Of a DNA stretch of 64,000 nt, positions 41,396 through 50,743 are shown in pieces. The translations under genes and the position numbers were made by a program. The notes beneath the pieces are model-generated. The model made no database searches. It saw only the letters and a program-made list of their open reading frames with translations, and was not told the origin of the DNA. The stretch is from Glycomyces sp040645615 (lineage in GTDB: Bacteria; Actinomycetota; Actinomycetes; Mycobacteriales; Micromonosporaceae): NCBI RefSeq assembly GCF_040645615.1, contig NZ_JBEYYO010000001.1:1-64000 (forward strand), read 5' to 3'. Numbering within the stretch: the first letter of the stretch is position 1; each line of letters starts with the position of its first letter.

Positions 41396-44143
41396 ATGGA
41401 GTTCCGTCTGCTCGGCGCGCTCGAAGTCGTCGGCGATGGCGGCCGCGTTCCCGTGCGCGGCCGCCATCACCCGAAGCTCCTGGCGATCCTCCTCGACGAG
41501 GCCAACCGGGTCGTCCCGGTCGACCGCATCACCGCCGGGCTGTGGGACGGCGTGCCGCCCGAGTCGGCGCGCCAGCAGGTGCAGAACGTGGTCGCGGGCC
41601 TGCGCCGCCAGCTCGGGCCTGGCGGCTCGCGACTGGAGACCGTCGGCCACGGCTACCGGCTCCGCGTCGACCGATCCGAGCTCGACCTGCTGCGCTGCAA
41701 GGACAAAGCCGCCGAAGCCGACAAGCTCCGCGCCGCAGGGGACCGCGTCGGCGCCGCCGCCGCGCTCCGGGCCGCGCTCGACGAATGGCGCGGCTCCCCG
41801 TTCGCCGGGCTCGAAGGCCGCATGATCGAGGCCGCCGCCCGCAGGCTCGAGGAGTACCGGCTCGCGCTGCTCGAAGCGCGATTCGCCGACGAACTCGAAC
41901 TCGGACGCGACCCCAGCGCCGAACTGCGCCAGCTCGCCGCCGAACACCCGCTGCGCCAACGCTTCACCGAACTGCTCATGCTCGCCCTCCACCGCACCGG
42001 ACGCACCCCCGAAGCCCTCGGGCTCTATGCCGAACTGCGGACGCGCCTGGCCGAGGAACTCGGCATCGACCCCGGCGAACGCCTGCGGGACCTCCACACC
42101 GCGATCCTCCGCGACAAGCCCGCACCTCCCGCGCCATCGACATCCACGGACGCACCCGCGCTGCTGCCTCCGGGCATCCCCACGTTCACCGGCCGCTGCG
42201 GCGAACTCGCCTCCCTGGACGCGCTGCTCGCCGCCGAAGGGACGCGGATCGGGGCGATCACCGGCACCGGCGGGGTCGGCAAGACCACCCTCGCCGTCCA
42301 CTGGGGACATGGCGTCGCGGACCGGTTCCCCGACGGCCAGCTCTTCGTCAACCTGCGCGGCTTCGAAGTCGAAGGCGCCGCACTGGCCCCCGAAGAGGCC
42401 GTCCGAGTGCTGCTCGGCGCGCTCGGGGTGCCGCACCAGCGCATCCCCGCCGACCCCCAGGCGAGATTCGCGCTCTACCGCAGCATCATGTCCGGCAAGC
42501 GGGCCCTGGTGATCCTCGACAACGCCGCCGACGCTGCGCACGCGCGCCCGCTCGTACCCGGCGGAACCGGCAACGTCACACTCGTGACCAGCCGCAATCC
42601 GCTCTTCGGGCTGATCGCAGTGCAAGGGGCACAAGCATTCTCGGTCCCCGAGCTCACCGTCGAGGAGGCGCGCTCGCTCCTGGCGGCCCGCATCGGCCGG
42701 GAGCGGATCGCCGCCGAACCCGAAGCGACCGTTCGTATCATCGACCGGTGCGCGCGACTGCCGCTGGCGCTGGCGATCATGGGCGCGATGGCGGTGGTGC
42801 ACCCGCAGTTCTCGCTCGGGACGATCGCCGACGAGCTGAAGTTCGAGGAGGGGCGGCTCGACGCGTTCTGCGGCGACGACGCCGCGACGGACCTGCGGGC
42901 GGTCTTCCACACGTCCTACCGGGGCCTCGACCCGGTCGCGGCGCGTCTGTTCCGGTTCCTCGGTCTGCATCCGGGCCCTGAGATCACCGCCCCGGCGGCG
43001 GCCAGCCTGCTCGCCGTCCCGGTCGAGCGGGCCCGGCGCGCGCTGTTCGACCTGCTGCGCGAACATCTGTTGTCCGAAGTGGAGCCCGGGAGGTTCGGGT
43101 TCCACGACCTGCTGCGCGCGTACTCGGTCGAGCTGTCGCGCTCCGACGCACCGGATGAGCGCGAGGCCGCCGCCGACCGGATGTTCGACCACTACCTCCA
43201 GAACTGCGACACCGCGTACGCCATGACCGAAGGCGACCGGGACTTCTTCACCGTCGAAGCACCCCTGCCCGGAGTCGTGCTGGAGCCGATCGGCGACCTC
43301 TCCGAAGCCCTGCACTGGTTCGGCGCCGAGCGCCGGACCCTGCCCGCGGTGATCGACCGCGCCGCCGCGACCGGCCGCGGGTCCCTGTCCTGGAAGCTCG
43401 CCTGGGCGTTCAAGGAGCACGTGTTCCGCCAAGGCGACTGGCACGAAGGCCTCGCGACCCAGCGCACCGTTCTCGAAGCGGCGCAGCGCGACGGCGACGT
43501 GGCCGCGCAGCTGCACGCCCGGCGCACCCTCTCGGTCCTGCTGGGCCACCTCGGCGAGTCCGAGCAGGCCCGCGAGCAGCTGGAGCTGGCGCTCGAACTC
43601 TGGGACGAGTCGCAAGGGGACCTGCTCCTGGCCCGCCTCCACCTCGGTATGACCCACCTGCTCGACCGCCTCGATGACACCGAGGGGGCGATCGGGCACG
43701 GGCGGCTTGCGCTGGAGGTCTCGCGTCGTTCGGGCAACGAGCGCAACGAGAGCCGGGCCCTGAGCGTCCTGGCTTGGAACCTGACCCAGATCGGGCGGCT
43801 CGACGAGGCGCTCGACCACGCCGAGCGGGCCATGGAGATCCAGACCCGGTTCGACGCCAAGGTCGCCATGGCCGGGACCTTGGACACCATCGGCGTGATC
43901 CGCCACCGCCAGGGCCGCCTCGACCTCGCCCTCGAATGCTTCAACCGGTCCCTGGCCATGGCCTCGGAGCTCGGCCACCGGTGGCTCGAGGCGGACACGC
44001 TCACCCACCTCGGCGACGCGCGGGCCGCGCACGGCGAAACCGCTGGAGCCCGGGAGGCCTGGCGAGGCGCGTCAGAGCGGTACGCCGAACTCGGCGCGGA
44101 CGAGACGGCCCGCAACGTCCGCGAGAAGCTCGAACGCCACTAG
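41396..44143 (+). CDS. AfsR/SARP-type regulator with NB-ARC and TPR domains
   Basis: This 915-residue protein has an OmpR-like winged helix (FRLLGALEVVGDGGRVPVRG..., about 1-90) and a bacterial transcriptional activator domain (about 95-240, ending EELGIDPGERLRDLHTAIL). An NB-ARC ATPase follows (P-loop GTGGVGKTTLAVHWG near 295, ALVILDNAADAAHARPL, TSRNPLFGL), then TPR repeats (about 680-900). AfsR-type proteins switch on secondary metabolism or development on ATP binding. GAGGAGG precedes the ATG at 41396. No biosynthetic cluster is in the window, so targets may be global. The stop shares CTAG with the next convergent gene. Confidence 0.93.
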   Translation: MEFRLLGALEVVGDGGRVPVRGRHHPKLLAILLDEANRVVPVDRITAGLWDGVPPESARQQVQNVVAGLRRQLGPGGSRLETVGHGYRLRVDRSELDLLRCKDKAAEADKLRAAGDRVGAAAALRAALDEWRGSPFAGLEGRMIEAAARRLEEYRLALLEARFADELELGRDPSAELRQLAAEHPLRQRFTELLMLALHRTGRTPEALGLYAELRTRLAEELGIDPGERLRDLHTAILRDKPAPPAPSTSTDAPALLPPGIPTFTGRCGELASLDALLAAEGTRIGAITGTGGVGKTTLAVHWGHGVADRFPDGQLFVNLRGFEVEGAALAPEEAVRVLLGALGVPHQRIPADPQARFALYRSIMSGKRALVILDNAADAAHARPLVPGGTGNVTLVTSRNPLFGLIAVQGAQAFSVPELTVEEARSLLAARIGRERIAAEPEATVRIIDRCARLPLALAIMGAMAVVHPQFSLGTIADELKFEEGRLDAFCGDDAATDLRAVFHTSYRGLDPVAARLFRFLGLHPGPEITAPAAASLLAVPVERARRALFDLLREHLLSEVEPGRFGFHDLLRAYSVELSRSDAPDEREAAADRMFDHYLQNCDTAYAMTEGDRDFFTVEAPLPGVVLEPIGDLSEALHWFGAERRTLPAVIDRAAATGRGSLSWKLAWAFKEHVFRQGDWHEGLATQRTVLEAAQRDGDVAAQLHARRTLSVLLGHLGESEQAREQLELALELWDESQGDLLLARLHLGMTHLLDRLDDTEGAIGHGRLALEVSRRSGNERNESRALSVLAWNLTQIGRLDEALDHAERAMEIQTRFDAKVAMAGTLDTIGVIRHRQGRLDLALECFNRSLAMASELGHRWLEADTLTHLGDARAAHGETAGAREAWRGASERYAELGADETARNVREKLERH

Positions 44144-45168
44144 CGCGGCAAGGCCGCCGATTCGACCGTCCGCGTGGGGGACTGGATCGCGTTGTAGGCG
44201 GCCTGGTAGAGCCTGCGCATGGACCTGATCGCCGAGCGGATCTCCTGGAGGTACCCGCTCGCGGTGTGGCGCTTGCGGAAGTGCGGTTCGGGGAGGGTCG
44301 CCGGGTCGACGCCGACCGTGTCGATCGCGCACCCGTAGGGGAGTCCCATGTGGGCGATCGCGTCGCAGTGCTGGAACGCGGTGTAGGGCGCGGAGGTCAC
44401 CACCAGGACGCTGTCGCCGGGCGCGAGGTCGACCACTTCGTCGGCCCAGAACCGGCACGTGTCCACGGTGTCGGCGCGGCGCAGGTCCGGCTGCGAGGAC
44501 GGCGCGGCCACGGCGCGGACGGTGACCGGTCCGGTCTCGTAGGTCGCGACCTTCCAGGCCCTGCCTGGAGCCCGGTGCGGGTCGCCGCCTTCGCTGACCT
44601 CGGGGTCGCCCGCGATGGCGAAGGCGCGCTTGAGGCTCGCCTCGATCGCGTCCACCTCGAACTCGCCCCCGTCGAGCCCGGTGAGCGCGGCCGACTCCAG
44701 GTCGGGCCCGCCCAGGGGCCGGAACCCGCCGACGCCGGTCACGTGGTCGGCTCCGATTCCGCCCGCGAGTAGTTCGGCCGCGAACCGGGTGCGGAAGACG
44801 CATGAGGACACCAGGCCGCCGAGCACCAGCACGTGCGTGTAGTGCTCCAGCCGCGGCTTGACCTCCGCGCCGAGGCCGAGGGCCAGCGCGGCGTCGGCGA
44901 CGACGCGTTCCTGTTCGGGGCCTAGTGGTTCGGGTGCGGTCTCGTGCCGTTCGCGGCCGGCGCGGAAGTCCCAGTGGACGGCGGAGAAGGAGTCGAGGTA
45001 GGCGAGGTCTTCTGCGGTGCCGGTGCCGGGGAGTGCGCCGCCGAAGTGCCTGAGGAGTTCCCGTATGGGTTCGGAGCCGCTCCAGGCGGCCACGTCGGCG
45101 AGGAGCGAGTGGGCTCTCGCGGCTCTTCCGTCGTAGTGCGGCAATCGCACTGGTGCGAACTCGGGCAT
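44140..45168 (-). CDS. conserved-looking protein of unknown function
   Basis: About 342 residues from the ATG at 45168; an in-frame ATG at 45228 would add 20. The stretch HYTHVLVLGGLVSSCVFRTRFAAELL and later SVLVVTSAPYTAFQHCDAIAHMGLPYGCAIDTVGVD look like alternating strands and helices of a nucleotide-binding-like alpha/beta protein. Several conserved-looking Cys, His and acidic residues are present. There are no transmembrane helices. I do not recognise the family. It stands alone, convergent with the AfsR-like gene. Confidence 0.7.
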   Translation of the reverse strand: MPEFAPVRLPHYDGRAARAHSLLADVAAWSGSEPIRELLRHFGGALPGTGTAEDLAYLDSFSAVHWDFRAGRERHETAPEPLGPEQERVVADAALALGLGAEVKPRLEHYTHVLVLGGLVSSCVFRTRFAAELLAGGIGADHVTGVGGFRPLGGPDLESAALTGLDGGEFEVDAIEASLKRAFAIAGDPEVSEGGDPHRAPGRAWKVATYETGPVTVRAVAAPSSQPDLRRADTVDTCRFWADEVVDLAPGDSVLVVTSAPYTAFQHCDAIAHMGLPYGCAIDTVGVDPATLPEPHFRKRHTASGYLQEIRSAIRSMRRLYQAAYNAIQSPTRTVESAALPR

Positions 45169-45228
45169 GGCTGGTCCGATCTGCGGTGGTGTCGCGGCCT
45201 TGTGAGCCGTGGTGGTGTTGTGGCACAT

Positions 45229-45597
45229 GCTAATCGGTTACTGGCTGTGCTTCAGTGCTCAGACCAGGTGAAACGCCGTGTCGTCGCACAAATACGCTCC
45301 AGGTCCGATCGCGGTGCGGGACGCGCGGTGTGGGGTGCACCGTCGCGTCTGTGGTCTCCTGCACCATTTTGCCCGCTCGGGCGTCGTGGCGCTGACTAGA
45401 GGGCGCTGTGAGGCGCCTGTGGCGTTGCACGGCCTGGATCGGTTGGCACGATCTGGCAAAGCGATTCCTGCTGCGGCACTTCGGCTTTGCGATTCGGCGC
45501 CGCTTCGGGAACGATGGTGGCGCGGGTGCGGAGGTGGAATATTCCGATTTCCGGGCCGCGCGACTCATGCGTGACTACGGTGCGGCGAGGAGGGGCG
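45229..45597. other. 369-bp intergenic region between the unknown gene and gntK
   Basis: No gene is supported. It holds the divergent promoters. It contains GGAATATTCC, a perfect 10-bp palindrome at 45536-45545, 53 nt before the gntK start, a plausible repressor site for gluconate control. Nothing else stands out. Confidence 0.5.
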
Positions 45598-46116
45598 ATG
45601 ACAGTTGAGTGCCTGGTGGTGATGGGCGTGTCGGGCTCGGGGAAGAGCACGATCGCGGGGCTGCTCTCGGAGCGGCTCGGTTGGCCGATGGCGGAGGGTG
45701 ACGACTTCCACCCGGAGTCGAACGTGGCGAAGATGCGCGCGGGGGAGGCGTTGAGCGACCAGGACCGCCTGCCGTGGCTGGAGTCGCTGCGGGCGTGGAT
45801 CCGGGGGCGGGCCGATGCGGGGGAGTCGACGGTGGTCACGTGTTCGGCGCTGAAGCACTCGTATCGCGACGTGCTGCGGGCCCCTGATCCTTCGGAGCCG
45901 AAGATCCACTTCATCCACTTGCACGGCTCGGAGGAGGTCATCGCCGAGCGGCTCGCGCATCGCAAGGGCCACTTCATGCCTCCGGCGCTGCTGCGGTCGC
46001 AGTTGGCGGCGCTCGAACCGCTGACTCCCGGTGAGCACGGCCTGCTGGTGGACATCCGCGAGCATCCTGAACAGATCGTCGAGGAGATCATCGACGAGCT
46101 GGGCCTGGAGAAGTGA
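45598..46116 (+). CDS. gntK: gluconokinase
   Basis: This 172-residue P-loop kinase has VVMGVSGSGKSTIAGLLSERL, the gluconate-binding EGDDFHPESNVAKM, and then DRLPWLESLRAWI and TCSALKHSYRDVLR, exactly the GntK/IdnK pattern. It phosphorylates D-gluconate to 6-phosphogluconate, feeding the pentose phosphate pathway. GAGGAGGGG precedes the ATG. No gluconate permease or GntR gene adjoins it in this window. Confidence 0.94.
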   Translation: MTVECLVVMGVSGSGKSTIAGLLSERLGWPMAEGDDFHPESNVAKMRAGEALSDQDRLPWLESLRAWIRGRADAGESTVVTCSALKHSYRDVLRAPDPSEPKIHFIHLHGSEEVIAERLAHRKGHFMPPALLRSQLAALEPLTPGEHGLLVDIREHPEQIVEEIIDELGLEK

Positions 46117-46118
46117 GC

Positions 46119-46149
46119 GAAGGGAGGCGGACCGGGTCCGCCTCCCTTC
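46119..46149. terminator. bidirectional terminator between gntK and the M20 gene
   Basis: GAAGGGAGGCGGACC and its complement meet around one base; TT runs follow on the gntK side. It lies between convergent genes. Confidence 0.8.
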
Positions 46150-46152
46150 CTT

Positions 46153-47343
46153 TCAGCCTCGGTTGAGTCTGCGAACGGCCAGTTCGGCGAGGAGCGCGGC
46201 GCCGTCGGCGAGCACGGAGTCGTCGAACGCGGCCCGCGGGGAGTGGTTGGAGGCCCCGACGGCCGGGTCGTCGGCGATGGTGGCGCCGTAGAACATGTAC
46301 GAGCCGGGGACGGCTTCGAGCACGCGCGAGAAGTCCTCGGAGCCCATGACCGGCTCGGGCATCTCGGTGTAGCGGTGCTCGCCGAAGAGGTCCTTGACGG
46401 TGTCGGCCACGAACGCGGCCTCGTCGGCGTCGTTGATCGTGGCCGGGTACTCGCGGTCGAACCGCACTTCGGCGTGGAGGCCGTGCGCGGTGGCGATGTC
46501 CTCGGCGAGTTTCACCGACTCCTTCTCGACCTGCGCGAGCGCCGCTTCGGAGAAGGTCCGCACGGTGGCCTCGAACTTGGCGTTGTCGGGGATGATGTTG
46601 TGCCTCGTGCCCGCGTGGAAGGTGCCTACGGTGATCACGATCGGCTCGAACACGCTGAAGCGGCGGGTGATGAGGTTCTGGAGCGCGGTCACGATCTCGG
46701 CGGCCACCGGGATCGGGTCGAGCGTGGCGTGGGGGCGGGAACCGTGGCCGCCCTTGCCGATCACGTTCACGAACAGCCCCGAGGACGCGGCCATCATCGG
46801 TCCGGGCCGGGTGGTGAACACGCCGCGCGGGACCATGTCGGAGATGACGTGGAGGCCGTAGGCCCCGACCACGCGCTCGCCCGCGGCGTCGAGGACGCCT
46901 TCGGCGATCATGTGGCTGGCGCCGTCGTGGCCCTCTTCGCCGGGCTGGAACATGAACACCACGTCACCGGGCAGCTCGTCGCGGTGCGCCGCGAGCAGCT
47001 TCGCGGCGCCGACCAGGCCGGTCGTGTGGAGGTCGTGCCCGCACGCGTGCATGGTGCCCACGTGCTCGGAGGTGAACTCGACGCCGGTCTCCTCGGTGAC
47101 CGGGAGGGCGTCCATGTCGCCGCGCAGCAGCACCGCCGGGCCGGGGCGGCCGCCGCGCAGGACCGCGGTGACCGAGGTCGAGGTCTCGCCGAGGGTGATC
47201 TCCAGGCCGAGCCCGTCGAGTGCGGCGAGCACGGCCGCCTGCGTCTTCGGCAGGTCGAGGCCGATCTCGGGGATCTTGTGGAGTTCGCGTCGCAGTGCGA
47301 TCAGCTCCGGTGCGATCGTCGCGGCCTCTTCCCGAAAGTCCAT
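46153..47343 (-). CDS. M20D-family amidohydrolase/aminoacylase
   Basis: This 396-residue protein has RRELHKIPEIGLDLPKT, the metal site LRGDMDALPV, HACGHDLHTTGLVGAAKLL, the catalytic Glu in FQPGEEGHDGA and the late MGSEDFSRVLEAVPGSYMF, as in hippurate hydrolases and N-acyl amino acid or IAA-conjugate amidohydrolases. It uses metal ions to cleave an amide. GGGAG is 6 nt before the second ATG (47343) and overlaps the first (47355), which decides the start. Confidence 0.93.
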   Translation of the reverse strand: MDFREEAATIAPELIALRRELHKIPEIGLDLPKTQAAVLAALDGLGLEITLGETSTSVTAVLRGGRPGPAVLLRGDMDALPVTEETGVEFTSEHVGTMHACGHDLHTTGLVGAAKLLAAHRDELPGDVVFMFQPGEEGHDGASHMIAEGVLDAAGERVVGAYGLHVISDMVPRGVFTTRPGPMMAASSGLFVNVIGKGGHGSRPHATLDPIPVAAEIVTALQNLITRRFSVFEPIVITVGTFHAGTRHNIIPDNAKFEATVRTFSEAALAQVEKESVKLAEDIATAHGLHAEVRFDREYPATINDADEAAFVADTVKDLFGEHRYTEMPEPVMGSEDFSRVLEAVPGSYMFYGATIADDPAVGASNHSPRAAFDDSVLADGAALLAELAVRRLNRG

Positions 47344-47447
47344 GTGCGCTCCCATGCGTCTACTAGCCGGGCGGTAAGCCCGCCTGGTGGACGCAATACT
47401 GCCACGCTCGTCCCGGCACCGGACACCCTTCCCGCGCCGAACGTGAA

Positions 47448-47479
47448 ACGGCCCCGCGACCGGCTGGTCGCGGGGCCGT
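47448..47479. terminator. terminator after the 5'-nucleotidase gene
   Basis: A perfect 14-bp stem (ACGGCCCCGCGACC with its complement) around GGCT sits 8 nt beyond the nucleotidase stop. Short T runs. Confidence 0.75.
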
Positions 47480-47486
47480 CAGCGTC

Positions 47487-49265
47487 TCAGAAGACCGGGA
47501 CGCCGTCTCGAGTCAGCGTCCAGTCCACCGAGGCGAACTCGGCCGGGTCGAGCGCGCCCTTGGCGGTGACCCATTCGATGATGCGGGTGCGGATCTCGGT
47601 CGACTCGCTCCACAGCTCCTCGGCCGCGGCCACGTGCGGGAAGTTCCCGCCGCCGTTGGCGCGGTAGTTGTTCACCGCGAACGCGAACTCCTGGTCATCG
47701 GCGACCTCGACGCCCTCGTACCGGAGGTTCGCGATGCGCGAGCCCGCGGGCTTGGCGATGTCGATCTCGTAGGTGAACCCCGAGAGGTAGTCGTAGTTGT
47801 AGTCCGGCCGCCCGTCCTGGTTCGTGATCGCCTCGGGGTCGACGGCTCCGCCCGCCGGGGTCTGCACGTAATACTCGGCGGAGTACTCCAGGTAGTCGCG
47901 CAGCTGCGACCCGTTGAGCCGCTTGGCGACCAGCGTGTTGTCGTAGATGTACAGGCTCGACAGGTCCTTGATACGCACGTCCCCGGCCGGGATGAGCGAG
48001 GTCCGCGAGAACGGCGAAGCCTGCGATATGACCGGCAGTTTGGCGAACTCGCCGCCCGCCAGCGCCTCGCGCACCACGTCCTCCTGGACCTTGTTGATCA
48101 GGTCGATGATCGGCTCGTCCTTGTACCGCGCCTCGGCGGTGTCGAGGTCGATCACGGCCTGGCCCACGACCTGGTTGACGTAGGCCACGACCTCGTCGTG
48201 CTCGGCGGTGAGGATCTCGGTGATCTCCGGGTCGTCGGCGACCGTGTTGGAGTTGCGGATCGAGGCCGACACTGAGGTGACCTTCCACTTGCCGCGGTCC
48301 CATTCGACCTCGAAGTCGAACACGGTCAGGCGCTGGCCGTGGAAGTACGGCTCGGAGAGCACGACCTCGCGGCCGTCGGGGCCGGTGACGCGTTCCTCCT
48401 CGATCTCGATGTGGGCGTGGCCGACCAGGATCGCGTCGATGCCGGGGACGGTCTCGGCCACGATCTTGGCGGCGTTCTCGATGCCGATCCCGGTGGAGGT
48501 GTCGTAGGCCGAGGTCCCGGAGGTCCCCGAGTGGGCCGAGACGATCACGACGTCGACGCCTTTGCGTTCGCGCAGGTGCTTCACCCAGTGCGCGGCCTCG
48601 GTCTCCAGGCTCGGGAACTCCAGGACACCGTCCACGTAGGCCTTGTCCCAGATGGTCACGCCCGGGGTGCACAGACCGAGGATCGCGACCTTGACGTCGC
48701 GGCCCCTCGGGGTGCGCATGCGCACGATGTGGTAGGGCGGGAACGCCGGCTCGTCCGTGGCGGTGTCGATCACGTTGGCGCCCAGCAGCGGGAACTCCAG
48801 CTGCGACTCGAACTTGCGGAGCGTGTCGAGCCCGTAGTTGAACTCGTGGTTGCCCAGCGCGGCGGCGTCGTAGCCGATGGCGTTCATGGCCTGGGCCATC
48901 GGGTGGACCGGCCCGGCCTCGCCCGCGATCGGGTCGACGCGCGCGTAGTAGTACGCCAGGGGCGTGCCCTGGATGGTGTCGCCCGCGTCGATGAGGATCG
49001 TGTTCTCGCGGCCCTTCTCCCGGCGCACCTGCTCGACGAGGGTGGCGATGCGCGCCAGGCCCTTGGCGTTCCCGTCGGCGTCGGTGTACTCGCCGTCGGC
49101 GAAGTAGTCCCAGTTGAAGACGTTGCCGTGCAGGTCGGTGGTGCCCATGACGGTGAACGAGTGGCGCTTGACGGGCTTGGCCTGCGCCGGTGACGCGGTG
49201 ATCGCGGCAGCGGCCGCCCCCGCGGCGGCCGATGCTCCGAGGAGGGTTCTGCGGTTGACGGTCAT
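47487..49265 (-). CDS. Tat-exported 5'-nucleotidase / 2',3'-cyclic phosphodiesterase
   Basis: This 592-residue protein starts with a twin-arginine signal (NRRTLLGASAAAGAAAA...SPAQA). A calcineurin-like domain follows: metal ligands in TTDLHGNVFNW, LIDAGDTIQGTP, LGNHEFNYGLD and VGHAHIEIEE. The C-terminal 5'-nucleotidase domain (about 350-560) has the substrate-stacking segment FAVNNYRANGGGNFP. It hydrolyses nucleotides or cyclic nucleotides outside the cell, recovering phosphate and nucleosides. No cell-wall anchor is seen. AGGAG lies before the ATG at 49265. Confidence 0.94.
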   Translation of the reverse strand: MTVNRRTLLGASAAAGAAAAAITASPAQAKPVKRHSFTVMGTTDLHGNVFNWDYFADGEYTDADGNAKGLARIATLVEQVRREKGRENTILIDAGDTIQGTPLAYYYARVDPIAGEAGPVHPMAQAMNAIGYDAAALGNHEFNYGLDTLRKFESQLEFPLLGANVIDTATDEPAFPPYHIVRMRTPRGRDVKVAILGLCTPGVTIWDKAYVDGVLEFPSLETEAAHWVKHLRERKGVDVVIVSAHSGTSGTSAYDTSTGIGIENAAKIVAETVPGIDAILVGHAHIEIEEERVTGPDGREVVLSEPYFHGQRLTVFDFEVEWDRGKWKVTSVSASIRNSNTVADDPEITEILTAEHDEVVAYVNQVVGQAVIDLDTAEARYKDEPIIDLINKVQEDVVREALAGGEFAKLPVISQASPFSRTSLIPAGDVRIKDLSSLYIYDNTLVAKRLNGSQLRDYLEYSAEYYVQTPAGGAVDPEAITNQDGRPDYNYDYLSGFTYEIDIAKPAGSRIANLRYEGVEVADDQEFAFAVNNYRANGGGNFPHVAAAEELWSESTEIRTRIIEWVTAKGALDPAEFASVDWTLTRDGVPVF

Positions 49266-49406
49266 GCTTGCTGCTCCTGATTCTCCCGAGGGATTCGAGC
49301 GGTATGCGAGGAGTATTCCACGAAACTCGGGTGACATCCGATGACCCCATCTTGAATCGCGGGTGTCGATACCGGAACATCTCGGGGCCTTGGGGTTCGG
49401 CCCCGC

Positions 49407-50561
49407 TCACAGGAACGGCAGGTCCACTTGCGGCAGGACCGGGCCGAGCACGAGCGCGAGCCCGGCCGTGGCCGGCAGGACCAGGAACGCCGCGAGCACG
49501 CCGGTCACCAGGCACGCCGTCCACCGCGGCGTCGACTCCCGCAGCCTGCGCAGGTGGACGAGGAGGATCATGGCGGCCACGATGAGCGGCGGCCCGACCG
49601 CGACCAGCCAGGACGGCACCGGCCCCAGCGTCACCGGCGCCTGCTGCACCCCGATCACCGCCACCACCCCGGTCGCCAGCGCCAAGCTGAAGTCGATGAA
49701 GAACAGCAGTGACTCGGGCGCGTCGACCTCGGCGAGCACGTCCGAGCGGAACCGGAAGCACATGATCAGCGCGATCACCAGGACGACGATGAGGACGACC
49801 TTGACGACGCCTCCTTGGGTGGGCGGCCCCAGTTCGGCCGCCGCGAAGACGACGGTGGCGCAGACCGCGATGAACCCGAGCAGCAGCGTGAGCGTCCCGG
49901 TGTAGACCAGCCACAGCACCAGCACGGGTCGTTCGCGCAGGCCCCGCTTGCGGAACGCGGCGCGGGCGGTGAAGGCGAGCGGGAGGTTCGCCGCGGCGAA
50001 CACGAGAAACCACGCGACCGCCGCCGCGAACTCGGCCTCCACTACGGACATGATCACGAGAGCGAACAGGACGAGTTCGGCCGCGAGCACCGTCATGCCG
50101 ATCGCGATGTCGGCCAAGGGCTTCCCCAGTTTCGCCAGCGGCACGCCCATGAGCAGTCCGAATGCGATCCAGAACGCCATGAGCAGTGTCCACTGCGTCA
50201 GGATCGCCAGGGGCATCACGCCGAGGATCTGGCCGCGACCGATGTCGAGCAGCGCCTCGGCGAGCGGGCGAGGCTGGTCGCCGCCGTAGAAGGCGTAGGC
50301 GACCGTGAGCAGCACCAGGCCGATGACGAATCGCAATTTGCCCGGGTCCTGCCAGAACCGCCGCTCGATCTGGTCCTTGGTGAACCGCCCGATGCCGATC
50401 CCGGCGGTGATGGACGCGCGGGTCACCTTGTAGCCCACGTAGACCGTGAGCACGGCGACCACGAGCCAGAACAGGCCGCCGACGAGCGCGGCGTCGACGT
50501 CGAGCCCGAGGACGGTCAGCACCTGCGCCACTTCGGCGAAGAAACCGTCAAGCCCTCCCAT
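49407..50561 (-). CDS. polytopic membrane protein, unknown function
   Basis: About 384 residues with ten or more hydrophobic helices and a cytoplasmic-looking loop KVTRASITAGIGIGRFTKDQIERRFWQDPGK near residue 50. No transporter signature was recognised. The start is uncertain: the ATG at 50561 follows two possible in-frame GTGs at 50564 and 50573, and there is no clear ribosome-binding site. It lies alone between the nucleotidase gene and the divergent PanE-like gene. Confidence 0.75.
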   Translation of the reverse strand: MGGLDGFFAEVAQVLTVLGLDVDAALVGGLFWLVVAVLTVYVGYKVTRASITAGIGIGRFTKDQIERRFWQDPGKLRFVIGLVLLTVAYAFYGGDQPRPLAEALLDIGRGQILGVMPLAILTQWTLLMAFWIAFGLLMGVPLAKLGKPLADIAIGMTVLAAELVLFALVIMSVVEAEFAAAVAWFLVFAAANLPLAFTARAAFRKRGLRERPVLVLWLVYTGTLTLLLGFIAVCATVVFAAAELGPPTQGGVVKVVLIVVLVIALIMCFRFRSDVLAEVDAPESLLFFIDFSLALATGVVAVIGVQQAPVTLGPVPSWLVAVGPPLIVAAMILLVHLRRLRESTPRWTACLVTGVLAAFLVLPATAGLALVLGPVLPQVDLPFL

Positions 50562-50743
50562 CACGGAATCCACTATGGACTGAGGTGGTGCGGGACAAGA
50601 CAAGATGACCCATGAGAGCTCCTGAGGGGGAGGCGAGGGGCAGGTCTCCCTCGATGCTACGGCGGCGCGACCCACGCCGCCTCCCCATAACCAGCCGCTC
50701 GCGAGACCCGATGCCGCCGTTCGGCACCGGGTACGATCCGGAG

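Noticed and set aside
41396..44143. Pathway-specific activator of a nearby antibiotic cluster
   Set aside because: No polyketide, NRPS, RiPP or terpene gene is present anywhere in the window.
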